From assembly GCA_021324455.1 (NCBI GenBank), contig JAJPJA010000013.1, positions 1 to 64,000 of the forward strand: 64,000 nt of DNA, read 5' to 3'. Numbering within the stretch: the first letter of the stretch is position 1; each line of letters begins with the position of its first letter. A program made the position numbers and the translations under genes. Below the pieces are notes generated by a model, which was not told where the DNA came from, did no database searches, and saw only the letters and a list, made by a program, of their open reading frames with translations. The stretch is from Pseudomonadota bacterium (GTDB lineage: Bacteria > Desulfobacterota > Binatia > Binatales > Binataceae). Positions 8,985-17,972 of the stretch are shown in pieces.

Positions 8985-9632
8985 ATGAAAACGGCCGTAC
9001 AGCTTGCCGCGGCACGATCTTCCGCTGGCGCCGATTCTTTGGCGCGGTTCGGGCAGACTGCGCTTGCTGCTGCATTGATGCTCGTCGCGGCCGCGGCGCT
9101 GGGCGCCGCGTCGGGTGCCGATCCGATGGCGCAGGTCAAGTCGGCGGTGGCCAAAGCACAGCGGATTTTGAGCGATCCCGGCTACAAGTCCGCGCCGCAG
9201 AGCAGGCGGGCCGAATTGCTCAAGCTGCTCGATGACAATTTCGATTTCGATGACATGGCGCGTTCCTCGCTGGGCCCGTACTGGAAGAAGCTGGGGCCGC
9301 AACAGCGCGCGCGGTTCGTCGGGCTTTTTCATCAGCGCCTGGAGCGCCGCTACGTCAAAATCATCGAGGATTATTCGGGTGCCCGCATCGATTTCGTCAA
9401 CCAAAGCCGCAACGGCCCCGACCGCGCCGAAGTTTACACCAACGTGGTCAACCCGATGCTGGCCGAACCGCTGCGGTTCAATTACCTGCTGAAACAGAAA
9501 AACGGCGTGTGGAAGGTCTATGACCTGAACATCGCCGGTATCAGCGAGGTCGACAGCTATCGCAAGGAATACGCGGGTGTGATCAACGGCCAGGGCTATG
9601 ACGCGCTGCTTGCCAGGCTTGCCCAGCCGTGA
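8985..9632 (+). CDS. MlaC/Ttg2D-family phospholipid-binding protein
   Basis: A 215-residue periplasmic protein of the MlaC (toluene tolerance Ttg2) family, which carries phospholipids between outer and inner membrane for the Mla ABC system. It has a long N-terminal region with a hydrophobic segment near residues 26 to 43 (signal or anchor). The conserved core follows: FDFDDMARSSLGPYWKKL, RFVGLFHQRLERRYVKIIEDY, and KNGVWKVYDLNIAGIS near the C-terminus. GAGGAA lies eight bases before the ATG. No mlaDEF genes are next to it, so it is an orphan here. Confidence 0.85.
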   Translation: MKTAVQLAAARSSAGADSLARFGQTALAAALMLVAAAALGAASGADPMAQVKSAVAKAQRILSDPGYKSAPQSRRAELLKLLDDNFDFDDMARSSLGPYWKKLGPQQRARFVGLFHQRLERRYVKIIEDYSGARIDFVNQSRNGPDRAEVYTNVVNPMLAEPLRFNYLLKQKNGVWKVYDLNIAGISEVDSYRKEYAGVINGQGYDALLARLAQP

Positions 9633-9649
9633 GCGCGATGCGCCGCGGC

Positions 9650-11365
9650 TTATGCGGCCTGGCCCTGCGGTCCGCGAATCACCTTGCCCGGCAAAGCGCC
9701 GGTGGGATGCCCGTCCTGATAAACGATCTCCCCGCTTACGATGGTGTACTTGTAGCCTTCGCAGCGCTGGATAAAACGGCGCCCTCCGGCCGGCAAATCG
9801 AATACCATTTCCGGCGCCAGCAGTCTCAGGCGATCCAGATCGATCAGATTGATGTCGGCCTTCATGCCCGGCGCCAGAACGCCGCGGTCGTAGAGACCAT
9901 ACACGCGGGCGGTATCGCTGGTCTGCCGTTTGACGGCGAACTCCAGCGGCAGACGTTCGCCCTGCCGGTCGCGCGCCCAATGCGTCAGCATGAAGGTCGG
10001 CATCGTCGCGTCGCACACGGTGCCGCAATGCGCCCCGCCGTCGCTCAGGCTCAGCACCGTCACGTCCTCGGCGCGCAGCAGCCGCAGCGTCGGATCCAGG
10101 TTGTTGCGGTAGCCGTTGGCCATGTAGATGACCTCGGTGCCGTCGCGCTGCAGCAGCGTGTCGTAGGCCAGTTCCTGGGGCGTAACGCCCATTTTCCGGG
10201 CGCGTTCCGCGATGCTCAGGTCGCGGGTCGGCTCATAATTGGGCCGATCGCCCATCGCGAAAAACTTGTTGAAGCTGGTGACGAGCCGCCGCGTGTCGAA
10301 ATCGCGCACCGCCGGCTGATCGGCCAGGATCAGCGCGCGCACCTGCGGGTCGCGCATCCGCGCCACTTTCTCCGCATGCGGCAGATGGCCGACCAGCGCC
10401 TTGAACTGGCGATGCGTGCTGAACGGATGCAGGCTGGCCTGAAGGCTCATCAGGATACCGACCGCGCGCGCCCCGACCTGCGCCACCACGCGCGCGCCGC
10501 GCTTGCGCCCCTCGCGGATCGCCTGCATGACCTGCGCGGCCGTCACCGGCGAATCCGGATTGGGAAGGCGGGCGGCCAGTGAGATCACACATCCGGTCTG
10601 CAGCGACAGCTCGACCAGCCAGTTGAGGTCGGCGTCGGGTCCGCTCATGTCGGAGACGATCTCGAATACGCCATGGCCTGCGTCGCCCATGGCGCGCACC
10701 AACCCCGCCACTTCCTCATGGCTCGCATGAGTGCCCGGTACGTACTCCTTGCTTTTCGTGCGATGGAGAGAGGTGCGCGAGGTGCTTACGCCCAGGGCTC
10801 CCGCGGCCAGCGCCTCGCGCGCCAGCTCTCTCATCGCGGCGATATCGCCGGCCCCGGCCTCTTCGTTATGCACTCCGCGCTCGCCCATCGTGTAGGCGCG
10901 AAGCGCGCAATGCGGCATGTGCGTACCGATATCGATCGCGCGGCGAATCTGCGAGAGCGCGTCGAGGTATTGCGCAAACGACTCCCATCCGAACTTGATT
11001 CCGGCAGCCAGGGTGGGACCGGGAATATCCTCGACCGCTTCCATCAACTCGATCAGATACTGCTCCTGTCCCGGACGCACCGGCGCGAAGCCCACGCCGC
11101 AGTTGCCCATTATCACCGTGGTCGAGCCCTGCCAGCTCGAAGGTGTGACGTATGGGTCCCAGAAGACCTGACCGTCGTAATGGGTGTGGATATCGACCCA
11201 TCCGGGCGCCGCCATCAGGCCGCTGCCATCGATTTCGCGGCGGCCCGCGCCGGCCTTGCCGCCGGCCAGGCTGATGACGCCGGCGTCCACCGCTAAATCG
11301 CCGTTGCGGGCGGGCGCCCCGGTTCCATCCACGATTCGCACATCTCTTATGACCAGGTCATGCAT
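9650..11365 (-). CDS. D-aminoacylase / N-acyl-D-amino-acid deacylase family
   Basis: A 571-residue amidohydrolase-superfamily enzyme that removes acyl groups from N-acyl-D-amino acids or similar amides using zinc. The metal motif HTHYDGQVFWDP is near residue 67. GNCGVGFAPVRP contains the bridging Cys, and LSDGGAHCG near residue 450 carries the late Asp. The frame extends further upstream, but the ATG at 11365 has GGGGAGAG just before it and starts the typical N-terminal strand (MHDLVIRDVRIVDGTG). It converges on the MlaC gene. A diverged paralogue lies at 23659-25347. Confidence 0.9.
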   Translation of the reverse strand: MHDLVIRDVRIVDGTGAPARNGDLAVDAGVISLAGGKAGAGRREIDGSGLMAAPGWVDIHTHYDGQVFWDPYVTPSSWQGSTTVIMGNCGVGFAPVRPGQEQYLIELMEAVEDIPGPTLAAGIKFGWESFAQYLDALSQIRRAIDIGTHMPHCALRAYTMGERGVHNEEAGAGDIAAMRELAREALAAGALGVSTSRTSLHRTKSKEYVPGTHASHEEVAGLVRAMGDAGHGVFEIVSDMSGPDADLNWLVELSLQTGCVISLAARLPNPDSPVTAAQVMQAIREGRKRGARVVAQVGARAVGILMSLQASLHPFSTHRQFKALVGHLPHAEKVARMRDPQVRALILADQPAVRDFDTRRLVTSFNKFFAMGDRPNYEPTRDLSIAERARKMGVTPQELAYDTLLQRDGTEVIYMANGYRNNLDPTLRLLRAEDVTVLSLSDGGAHCGTVCDATMPTFMLTHWARDRQGERLPLEFAVKRQTSDTARVYGLYDRGVLAPGMKADINLIDLDRLRLLAPEMVFDLPAGGRRFIQRCEGYKYTIVSGEIVYQDGHPTGALPGKVIRGPQGQAA

Positions 11366-11831
11366 AGATCTCTCCCCTGTTTGCCGCAGCGCTCCGCCCG
11401 GCTTGGACGGCAAGCCGCAACCAACCGATGACACAAGTCGGTGCGCCGTTCAATCGGCAGCCGGCGCCGCTGCGAGCGTGCGCGAATCTGCTACAAATTG
11501 TACAGCCGCCGCGCGTCATCGGCGCAAATCGCACGGTCGTTCGCGTAATCCTGAAACCAGTTCCCCGGTCTGTTCCTTGCCGCCGGGCCGCATCAATTGC
11601 GGTTGCGGATGGCGTGTCAAAAGTCCCGATCCCGCCAGGATCGCGAAGATCCGCGGGCCGAGGTTATTATGGAGTTGCCGCGAAAAGAGCTATCCATACC
11701 TGTAAAAAGAGCTATCTATAAGGGATGACGGGCAGGCGTCCCGGTCCAAGCGGCCGTCAGCTTGAACCCATGAAACAGGTGATCTAATTATCGGGCGTTA
11801 TTCGCCCTAGCCAAACCGTGGGGTAATTACG
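11366..11831. other. 466-base intergenic region with a spaced direct repeat
   Basis: No convincing gene is seen; the open frames here lack family features and ribosome sites. It separates the divergent D-aminoacylase and amidohydrolase genes, so both promoters should lie here. The direct repeat at 11683-11720 is the only clear structure. Confidence 0.6.
11683..11720 (+). repeat. 16-base direct repeat pair, possible operator
   Basis: AAAAGAGCTATCCATA at 11683-11698 and AAAAGAGCTATCTATA at 11705-11720 differ at one base. Their starts are 22 bases apart, about two helical turns. The core GAGCTATC is contained in both. They lie about 110 bases before the amidohydrolase start, where a regulator could bind the same DNA face twice. 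Confidence 0.6.
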
Positions 11832-12980
11832 ATGCGCACGTATCAGGTAATCTCCGGCGATGGTCATGTCGAAGTTCCCCTGGACTGGTCCACCCGCGTT
11901 GCGGCTAAGTACCGCGATCGCGCGCCCCATCTGGTGCGCAACGCCGACGGCACCGAAACCTGGATCATGGATGAATGGAAACGCGACTGTATCGGTAATC
12001 TGTACTGCGGATTGCGCTACGACGAGTTCACGCCCAAAAGCGCCCCAACCTATCATCATCCCGACGGTTCGCCGAGGCCGGGAGCCGGCAGCCCGGTGCA
12101 GCGCCTGCGCGAGCAGGATCAGGACGGGATCGACGCGGAAATTCTGTATTATCCGATTTACGGCCCGCGGCTGATGGCAAAAATGATCGCGAAGGATCCG
12201 CAATGCTATCTCGCCCTGATCCAGGCCTACAACACTTTTCTCGGCCAGGAATATTGCAGTGCGGCTCCCGACCGTTTGCTCGGCATGGCTTTGGTGCCTG
12301 AGACCGGAATCGACGATGCCGTCGCGGAGTTGAATCGATGCCGCAAGATGGGCCTGCGCGGCGCCACGCTGACAATGTGGCCCAACGGCAGCCCCGATCC
12401 CCGGCCCGAGGACGATCGCTTTTGGAGCGCGGTGACGGATCTGGACATGAAGATGGCTGCGCACGTCAGCTTCGGCGGCCCGCCGCACATGGTCGAGGGG
12501 GTGACCGCGGAATCAACCGTGTGCGGCACTCTGCAGGCCGGACCCAGCTGCGGCACGATCGGACGCCTGATCCTTTATGTATTCGATCGGTTTCCGAAGT
12601 TGCGTTTTTATTTCGCCGAGACCCAGGCCGGATGGCTGCCGCATGCGCTCAACTGGGTCGATGAATTCTATCTGCGCTGGTACACCTACTTCGATCTCAA
12701 GCTCAAGAAGATGCCCTCGCAGTACTGGCGCGACCATTGCCTGTTCGGTTTCGTGCACGACCGCCTCGCCATGAAACTGCGTGATTACAGCAGTTCGGAC
12801 ATGCTGATCTGGGGCAGCGATTTTCCGCACAGCCAGGGCACCTTTCCCGATTCCAAAGAGATCCTCGGTGAACTGCTCGAGGATGTTCCGGAGGAGGACC
12901 GGCGCAAAGTCCTGGTTACCAACGCCTGTGATTTCCTCGGCCTCGACCCGCAGGCGGCCATAACCGAAACGCCGCGATAA
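11832..12980 (+). CDS. Amidohydrolase-2 family metal-dependent hydrolase
   Basis: A 382-residue TIM-barrel protein of the amidohydrolase-2 family. The N-terminal SGDGHVEVP gives a D-x-H variant of the metal motif. The core has YPIYGPRL, a central AHVSFGGPPH, and LIWGSDFPHSQGTFPDS, which carries the late Asp and His. Relatives in uncultured soil bacteria are very common and mostly uncharacterised; the family includes decarboxylases and C-C hydrolases of ring-cleavage products. No signal peptide. It is followed by a small unknown gene. Confidence 0.85.
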   Translation: MRTYQVISGDGHVEVPLDWSTRVAAKYRDRAPHLVRNADGTETWIMDEWKRDCIGNLYCGLRYDEFTPKSAPTYHHPDGSPRPGAGSPVQRLREQDQDGIDAEILYYPIYGPRLMAKMIAKDPQCYLALIQAYNTFLGQEYCSAAPDRLLGMALVPETGIDDAVAELNRCRKMGLRGATLTMWPNGSPDPRPEDDRFWSAVTDLDMKMAAHVSFGGPPHMVEGVTAESTVCGTLQAGPSCGTIGRLILYVFDRFPKLRFYFAETQAGWLPHALNWVDEFYLRWYTYFDLKLKKMPSQYWRDHCLFGFVHDRLAMKLRDYSSSDMLIWGSDFPHSQGTFPDSKEILGELLEDVPEEDRRKVLVTNACDFLGLDPQAAITETPR

Positions 12981-13062
12981 ATCGCCGGGCCCGCAAGTCA
13001 GCGCCGGCGTCGGCGAATGCCGCGCCGAACGCGGGGAATGCACCTTTCAATTGGTGGATTAA

Positions 13063-13602
13063 ATGAACGAATTGCGAGTGGTTGTCGACTGCAGCTCGAT
13101 GTTGATCAGCACGCAGTTTTTTCGCTTCGCCAAGGCCGTCGAGCAATTCTACTATGCGCTGTTGTTCAGTTCGGAAGATTACGCGGGACTGGGCGCGGCG
13201 CCGTGGGAATCATGGGCGGATCGAGGCTTCCATATAGCAATCAGGTCGGCGCCGCCGATGGCGCGCAGGAACGATCGGCTGACTGTGAACACGGCGCCCG
13301 GCCGGACCTTCGAGGTCATGGCCGCAAGCGGTAATCACGGCGCGCTGACACGGCTATCGGAATTGCTGCAGGAAATCGAACATGCGCGCACCGGGCTGGC
13401 GGGCGGCAGCGAGGAGTCGCGGACGCAGGCGATGCTCGACCATCCCGCAGTCGCGGCCCGCCTGCTTGAACCTGTCCGCGAAGCGCTGCGGCGCAGCGCC
13501 GTTTCAGGCGAGGCGGCCGACTCCATATGGTCGATGGTCAGGCGCGGGCTGGCCGCTCTGACCAATTGGCAGATCCGATCACTCAAACTGTCGGTGTCCT
13601 GA
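13063..13602 (+). CDS. Hypothetical protein
   Basis: A 179-residue soluble protein of unknown family. The first half is a predicted alpha/beta region with many aromatic residues (FFRFAKAVEQFYYALLFS). The second half is helical (LTRLSELLQEIEHARTGL and later segments). It lies 82 bases after the amidohydrolase gene on the same strand, with a weak GGTGG before the ATG. No cysteines or motifs point to a catalytic role. Confidence 0.5.
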   Translation: MNELRVVVDCSSMLISTQFFRFAKAVEQFYYALLFSSEDYAGLGAAPWESWADRGFHIAIRSAPPMARRNDRLTVNTAPGRTFEVMAASGNHGALTRLSELLQEIEHARTGLAGGSEESRTQAMLDHPAVAARLLEPVREALRRSAVSGEAADSIWSMVRRGLAALTNWQIRSLKLSVS

Positions 13603-13646
13603 TGCCTGTGCACTAAGCGCCGTATCGGCGGCAGGCGAGCAAGATA

Positions 13647-13769
13647 ATGGCGGATTACATTGACGCTCACACGCATATTCACATGACCGCCGCGGAAAGC
13701 CGGGGCTTTCTGGAACGCCGGCAGATCCTGGTGGACAATTTCGCCCGCGCCTATGGCAAGCCGTCGTGA
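13647..13769 (+). pseudogene. N-terminal remnant of an amidohydrolase-like gene
   Basis: A 40-codon frame that begins MADYIDAHTHIH and ends in TGA. The DAHTHIH motif is the usual N-terminal metal site of TIM-barrel amidohydrolases, but nothing in any frame after the stop continues such a protein. I read it as a remnant of a fifth amidohydrolase gene, possibly deleted when the CoA-transferase genes came to lie here. A real short peptide cannot be excluded. The following 295 bases to 14064 hold nothing recognisable. Confidence 0.4.
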
Positions 13770-14064
13770 ACGCGTACCAAACCGGGCGCAATACCACTGC
13801 GCTGGAGATTCGGCAGATGCCGCGGCAGCCGTGCCGGCGGTGACCTTCCGCAGCCGCGCGCTGACCGGACAGAGGCAGCACGCGCGAGACCGTGCGCAGC
13901 CGATGCTTCGATCCGGACTGGCGGCCTGGCGATGTTCCGCCTCTGGTATCGAAGAGCTTCCGGGCGCAGAGTTGCCGGCAAACGGGACGCGGGTATGGTG
14001 CAAGGAATGGAATCAACTCGCTTCAAAACCGTCCTCCGTGCGCGGCTTTTCGAGGTGAGCGATC

Positions 14065-15276
14065 ATGGATTTTGATTTTCAGGCACTGCAAGGGGTGCGG
14101 GTGCTTGATTTGACCCGTCATGTGGCCGGGCCGTTTTGCACCAAGCTTCTCGCCGATTACGGCGCCGACGTGATCAAGATCGAGCAGCCGCGCCAGGGCG
14201 ACCCCGCGCGTTGGATCGGACCATTCGCCGGCGGCATGCCCGATCCCGAGCGCAGCGGCTTGTTTCTGCATCTCAATACCAACAAACGAAGTGTCACGCT
14301 CAATCTCAAATCCGAAACCGGCCGCGCCATATTGCTCAAGCTGCTGCGCTCGACGGATATCCTGGTCGAAAACTTTCGCGCCGGCGTGATGTCCTCCTTT
14401 GGTCTGGACTACGCCTCGCTCAGGGAGATCAATCCGCGGCTGGTAATGACGTCGATCAGCAACTTCGGCCAAACCGGGCCGTACCGGGACTGGAGCGCGT
14501 CGGAGCTGGTGCTTTATGCGATGGGCCATGAGATGTGGGGGACGGGCGCGCCGGATGCCGAACCTGCCGGCGTCGCCAACAAGCTGAATCTTCATCTGGC
14601 GGGCCAGTCCGCCTGCGCGGCCACGCTATGCGTCTTTTACGGCGCCCAGGTTTCCGGCACCGGCCAGCACGTCGACTTGTCGATCATGGAGGTTCTGGCC
14701 GCCGCGCCCGATCGCAGGGGGGTGGCGCTGGTTGCCTATCAGTACTGCGGAGATCGGCTGCGCCGCCAGTCGGCCGCGCGTGTTATCGACCCGCCGCCTT
14801 TTATGAATCAATGCGCCGATGGTCTGTTTGAGATCCTGGTCGGCATCGATCGGTGGGAGGCTTTTGTGCGAACGGTCGGAGAAGACTGGATAAACGATCC
14901 CGCTTTCCGGCCGCCGGTGCGCGACCCCGCGATCAGCGAGCGATTTAATGCGCGCTGGCGCCCATGGTGCAGGGCGCGCACCAAACGCGAGCTGACCGAA
15001 CGATTTCAGAACGGCGGCGTGCCTTGCGCGCCGCTCAACACCGTCGCCGATCTGGCCGGCGATGAGCAATTGATGCAGCGCAATTTCTTCGTGCGCATCG
15101 ACCATCCGGCGGCCGGTCCGCTCACCTATCCGGGGGCGCCATTCAAGATGAAGGAGACCGCTTACGTGGTCCGCCGCCCGGCTCCCCTGCTCGGGCAGCA
15201 CAACGCCGAAATTCTCGGGGAGTTGGGCTACCAGACCGCCGAACTCGCGGCGCTCAGCGCTGCCGCGGTGATTTGA
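14065..15276 (+). CDS. CaiB/BaiF family CoA-transferase (first of a pair)
   Basis: A 403-residue class III CoA-transferase. It starts with VRVLDLTRHVAGPFCTKLLADYG and IKIEQPRQGDPARW. FGQTGPYRDW is near residue 133, and ASELVLYAMGHEM follows. The C-terminal FKMKETAYVVRRPAPLLGQHN motif is typical of the family. The nucleophile position is less clear than in its neighbours: a loop reading PAGVANKLNLHLAGQ replaces the usual D-x-x-x-G pattern. GAGGTGAG lies before the ATG. A second, longer homologue follows after 25 bases, which suggests a heteromeric enzyme such as succinyl-CoA:benzylsuccinate CoA-transferase. Confidence 0.88.
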   Translation: MDFDFQALQGVRVLDLTRHVAGPFCTKLLADYGADVIKIEQPRQGDPARWIGPFAGGMPDPERSGLFLHLNTNKRSVTLNLKSETGRAILLKLLRSTDILVENFRAGVMSSFGLDYASLREINPRLVMTSISNFGQTGPYRDWSASELVLYAMGHEMWGTGAPDAEPAGVANKLNLHLAGQSACAATLCVFYGAQVSGTGQHVDLSIMEVLAAAPDRRGVALVAYQYCGDRLRRQSAARVIDPPPFMNQCADGLFEILVGIDRWEAFVRTVGEDWINDPAFRPPVRDPAISERFNARWRPWCRARTKRELTERFQNGGVPCAPLNTVADLAGDEQLMQRNFFVRIDHPAAGPLTYPGAPFKMKETAYVVRRPAPLLGQHNAEILGELGYQTAELAALSAAAVI

Positions 15277-15301
15277 GCGCGCAGCCAAAGGCATATCGCA
15301 G

Positions 15302-16603
15302 ATGGCTTCACTGCCGCTGGAAGGGATTCGAATCATTGACCTCGGTGTGGTCGCGGCGGTCCCCTACAGCACGATGATGCTGGCGGACATGGGCGCCGAG
15401 GTCATCCGGGTCGAGACCACGCAGGTGTTCCCGCATCTGACCCGCGGAGTGCTCGCGCGCCCGACGCGCGAGCTGGCCAGGCAATGGATCACCACGTCGG
15501 GCGGATACCCCAACGATCGCGAGCCGGGCGAGCGCCCCTGGAACCGTTATCCTTTTTTCAACTACATGGCCCGCAACAAGCTCGGGATGACGGTCGATCT
15601 GCGCAAGCCTTCGGGACTGGAGGTGTTCAGCCGTCTGGTGCGCATCAGCGACGCCATAATGGAAAACAACACGCCCAGTTCGCTGGAGCGCATGGGCATC
15701 ACTTACGAATGGCTTTGCGGCGTGAGGCCGGATATCATATTCGTGCGTCTGTCATCCTTCGGTCAGACCGGACCGTATCGCGACTACCGCGCCTTCGGTC
15801 TGCAAACCGAATCGTTCTGCGGTCACGATTTGTTGCGCAAATATCGCGACCGGGACCCGAGCCACAATTCCTGGGCCGTGCCTTCCGACCATGCGGGTGG
15901 GTTATCGGCCGCGATCGGATGCATGATGGCGTTGATTCGGCGCCGCCGCACGGGGCGGGGCGAACTGATCGACGTATCCATGGTTGAGAGCTTTCTCAAC
16001 AACGTCGGCCATATCGTGATGGATTACACGATGAATGGCCGCGTGCAGGAGAGTCTGGGCAATCGCGACCGCGACGCGGTCCAGGGAGTCTATCGCTGCA
16101 AAGGCGACGACCGCTGGGTCGCGATCACCATCGCGACCGACGAACACTGGCGCGGCCTGCGCGAGACCGCAGGCAATCCGGCCTGGTGCGACGATCGGCG
16201 CTTCGGCACAGTCTGCGACCGCATCCGCAACCAGGACGCTCTCGACCCGCTGATCGAGAGCTGGACCTTGCAACATGAGCATCGCGAGGCCGCCTCCATG
16301 CTGCAAAGCCGCGGCGTCCCGGCAGGGCCGGTCCTGGACGACGCCGACGCCTATGCGGACCCGCATCTGCGTGAACGCGCGTTCTTCGTCCGCTTAAAGC
16401 AAGCCGAATGCGGAGAACATCTTTATCCGGGCCCGCCCTGGAAACTATCGTCGACGCCCGCCGCGATGCGCCATCCGCCGGTTCGTCTGGGCGAACATAA
16501 CGAATTCATCTATAAGCAACTGCTCGGTTACTCAGATCGGGAGTACGAGGAGCTGGAACGGCAAGGCCACATCGGCACGGATTACGCCCCGCAGATCCCT
16601 TAG
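15302..16603 (+). CDS. CaiB/BaiF family CoA-transferase (second of a pair)
   Basis: A 433-residue class III CoA-transferase. The N-terminus (GIRIIDLGVVAAVPYSTMML and VIRVETT) is typical. FGQTGPYRDYRAFG is near residue 155, and the nucleophilic Asp is probably in VPSDHAGGLSAAIG. It has an insertion near residues 45 to 85 that is absent from the single-gene homologue at 3189. The ATG follows the previous gene by 25 bases. Together the pair probably activates an acid substrate by moving CoA from succinyl-CoA or another donor; that substrate is unknown. Confidence 0.88.
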   Translation: MASLPLEGIRIIDLGVVAAVPYSTMMLADMGAEVIRVETTQVFPHLTRGVLARPTRELARQWITTSGGYPNDREPGERPWNRYPFFNYMARNKLGMTVDLRKPSGLEVFSRLVRISDAIMENNTPSSLERMGITYEWLCGVRPDIIFVRLSSFGQTGPYRDYRAFGLQTESFCGHDLLRKYRDRDPSHNSWAVPSDHAGGLSAAIGCMMALIRRRRTGRGELIDVSMVESFLNNVGHIVMDYTMNGRVQESLGNRDRDAVQGVYRCKGDDRWVAITIATDEHWRGLRETAGNPAWCDDRRFGTVCDRIRNQDALDPLIESWTLQHEHREAASMLQSRGVPAGPVLDDADAYADPHLRERAFFVRLKQAECGEHLYPGPPWKLSSTPAAMRHPPVRLGEHNEFIYKQLLGYSDREYEELERQGHIGTDYAPQIP

Positions 16604-16635
16604 CGCGAGGCTCCATATCAAATATCCGAAAAGCT

Positions 16636-17358
16636 TCATTGCGGCCATCCTTGCGCCACTTTGGCCTTGATCTCCCGCACGATCTGATCCTTGCTCTTGC
16701 CGGGCCACGTCACCAACTGCGCCTCGGAGAAAAAATACCATACTGGTTCGCAGAACCGCTCGAAATCAGGCACAAAGCTGCGCTGGTACTCGACCGATTC
16801 CAGCGCCTTGCGGGCGGATTCCAAAGTCTCGAACCAAATCTCCTCGACGCCGTCCCAGCGGACGTCGCCGTACGTGTATGCCTCCTCGGGTTCGATGCAC
16901 TGCTGGTAATGGGTCAGGCCGGGCAATGCGCGCACGATCGGCCCGTGGACTTCGGTCCAGTAGCGGCGGAATTCATCGATGGTTATTCCCATCCTGTGGG
17001 TGAGCTGAAAAACGCCCTGGATCATGCCGGACTTCAGGTTTCCTTCGACCACAACCCGATCGGTGGCGGCCATCCATGCCGTGCGGCGCGGATCGATGAA
17101 GTGCTCCTCGTCGGCGATTCTCGTCCGGGCGCCTTCTTCGTTGCGCGACTGGAGCACGGCCGGCATTTCGCTCCAGAATTCCGAGACCGCGTCGAACGGC
17201 GCGTTGCCGCCGAGCGAGTGCACCCGATGGTTCTGGATGTAGCGGGTGATGCTTTTAATCCGCGGACCGGCGAACGGGTGCACTTCCAGATAGTGGCGAT
17301 GAAACTCGAAACTGGACACCGACGGCTTACGGCCGAAGAAATACATATTGTGGATCAT
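16636..17358 (-). CDS. EthD-domain protein
   Basis: A 240-residue protein with two dimeric alpha/beta-barrel (EthD) halves. The first begins MIHNMYFFGRKPSVSSFEFHRHY; the second begins near residue 118 (HRMGITIDEFRRYWTEVHG). EthD proteins accompany catabolic enzymes in many bacteria; some act as small cofactor-free monooxygenases or dehydratases. GGAGAT lies before the ATG. It converges on the CoA-transferase pair with 32 bases between, and its role may be linked to them. Confidence 0.8.
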   Translation of the reverse strand: MIHNMYFFGRKPSVSSFEFHRHYLEVHPFAGPRIKSITRYIQNHRVHSLGGNAPFDAVSEFWSEMPAVLQSRNEEGARTRIADEEHFIDPRRTAWMAATDRVVVEGNLKSGMIQGVFQLTHRMGITIDEFRRYWTEVHGPIVRALPGLTHYQQCIEPEEAYTYGDVRWDGVEEIWFETLESARKALESVEYQRSFVPDFERFCEPVWYFFSEAQLVTWPGKSKDQIVREIKAKVAQGWPQ

Positions 17359-17972
17359 GATTTATCTCCGAACGTTATGACTGAGGGACCGCTTTGCCTA
17401 TACCTCGTGCAGCGGATCGATGTCTACCGCCGGCGCCGCGGCAATCCGCGGTCAGATTGACGCGAGAGCGGCAACGGCGAAGGTTTCGCATAATTCATCG
17501 CTATGGCGCTGCCAATCCCGCCTCCGGCGCCGGTGATTGCGGCTGCCTGAAGCTCCTTTTCATTCCATCAGGGTAAATTTCTTCGCACACGTGCGATCCT
17601 GTCAAGCTGTAAAGGCGGCGATATAAAGCAGCTCCCCGACATTGTATAGCCTGTGACTCAATAGCTGTTGGAATTGGGTAGCAACCCCGCATCATGCGGT
17701 CTGTTTTTTCGATTAGCAACTGCGCAATCCAAAGCGGCCGTGCGGGAATCCACTTTGATCAGGGCACCGCTGACGGCGGCCTTGCGGAAATCGCCCTGCC
17801 TGCTCCCGCCGCGTCCGGCGAAACGGAATTCTCGATCGGCCCGGACGCCCGCGAGCGGCGCAGGTTTTGCCGGGCCTCGCCGCAATGCCGCTTGCGGTGT
17901 TGCAGCCGAATTTGTAGTGTTGCGGCTCAAAAGCAACCATCGCGGACGCAGCGCGAGCTTGAAGGAGATGCT
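17359..17972. other. 614-base region without a recognisable gene
   Basis: This divergent region lies between the EthD gene and the ketosteroid-isomerase gene and should hold both promoters. Open frames, including an upstream extension of the isomerase frame from 17694, have arginine-rich translations with no family features. I see no clear repeat or operator. Confidence 0.5.

Noticed and set aside
11428-11721. A 97-codon frame in the divergent region
   Set aside because: It runs across the direct repeats, with no ribosome site or recognisable content.
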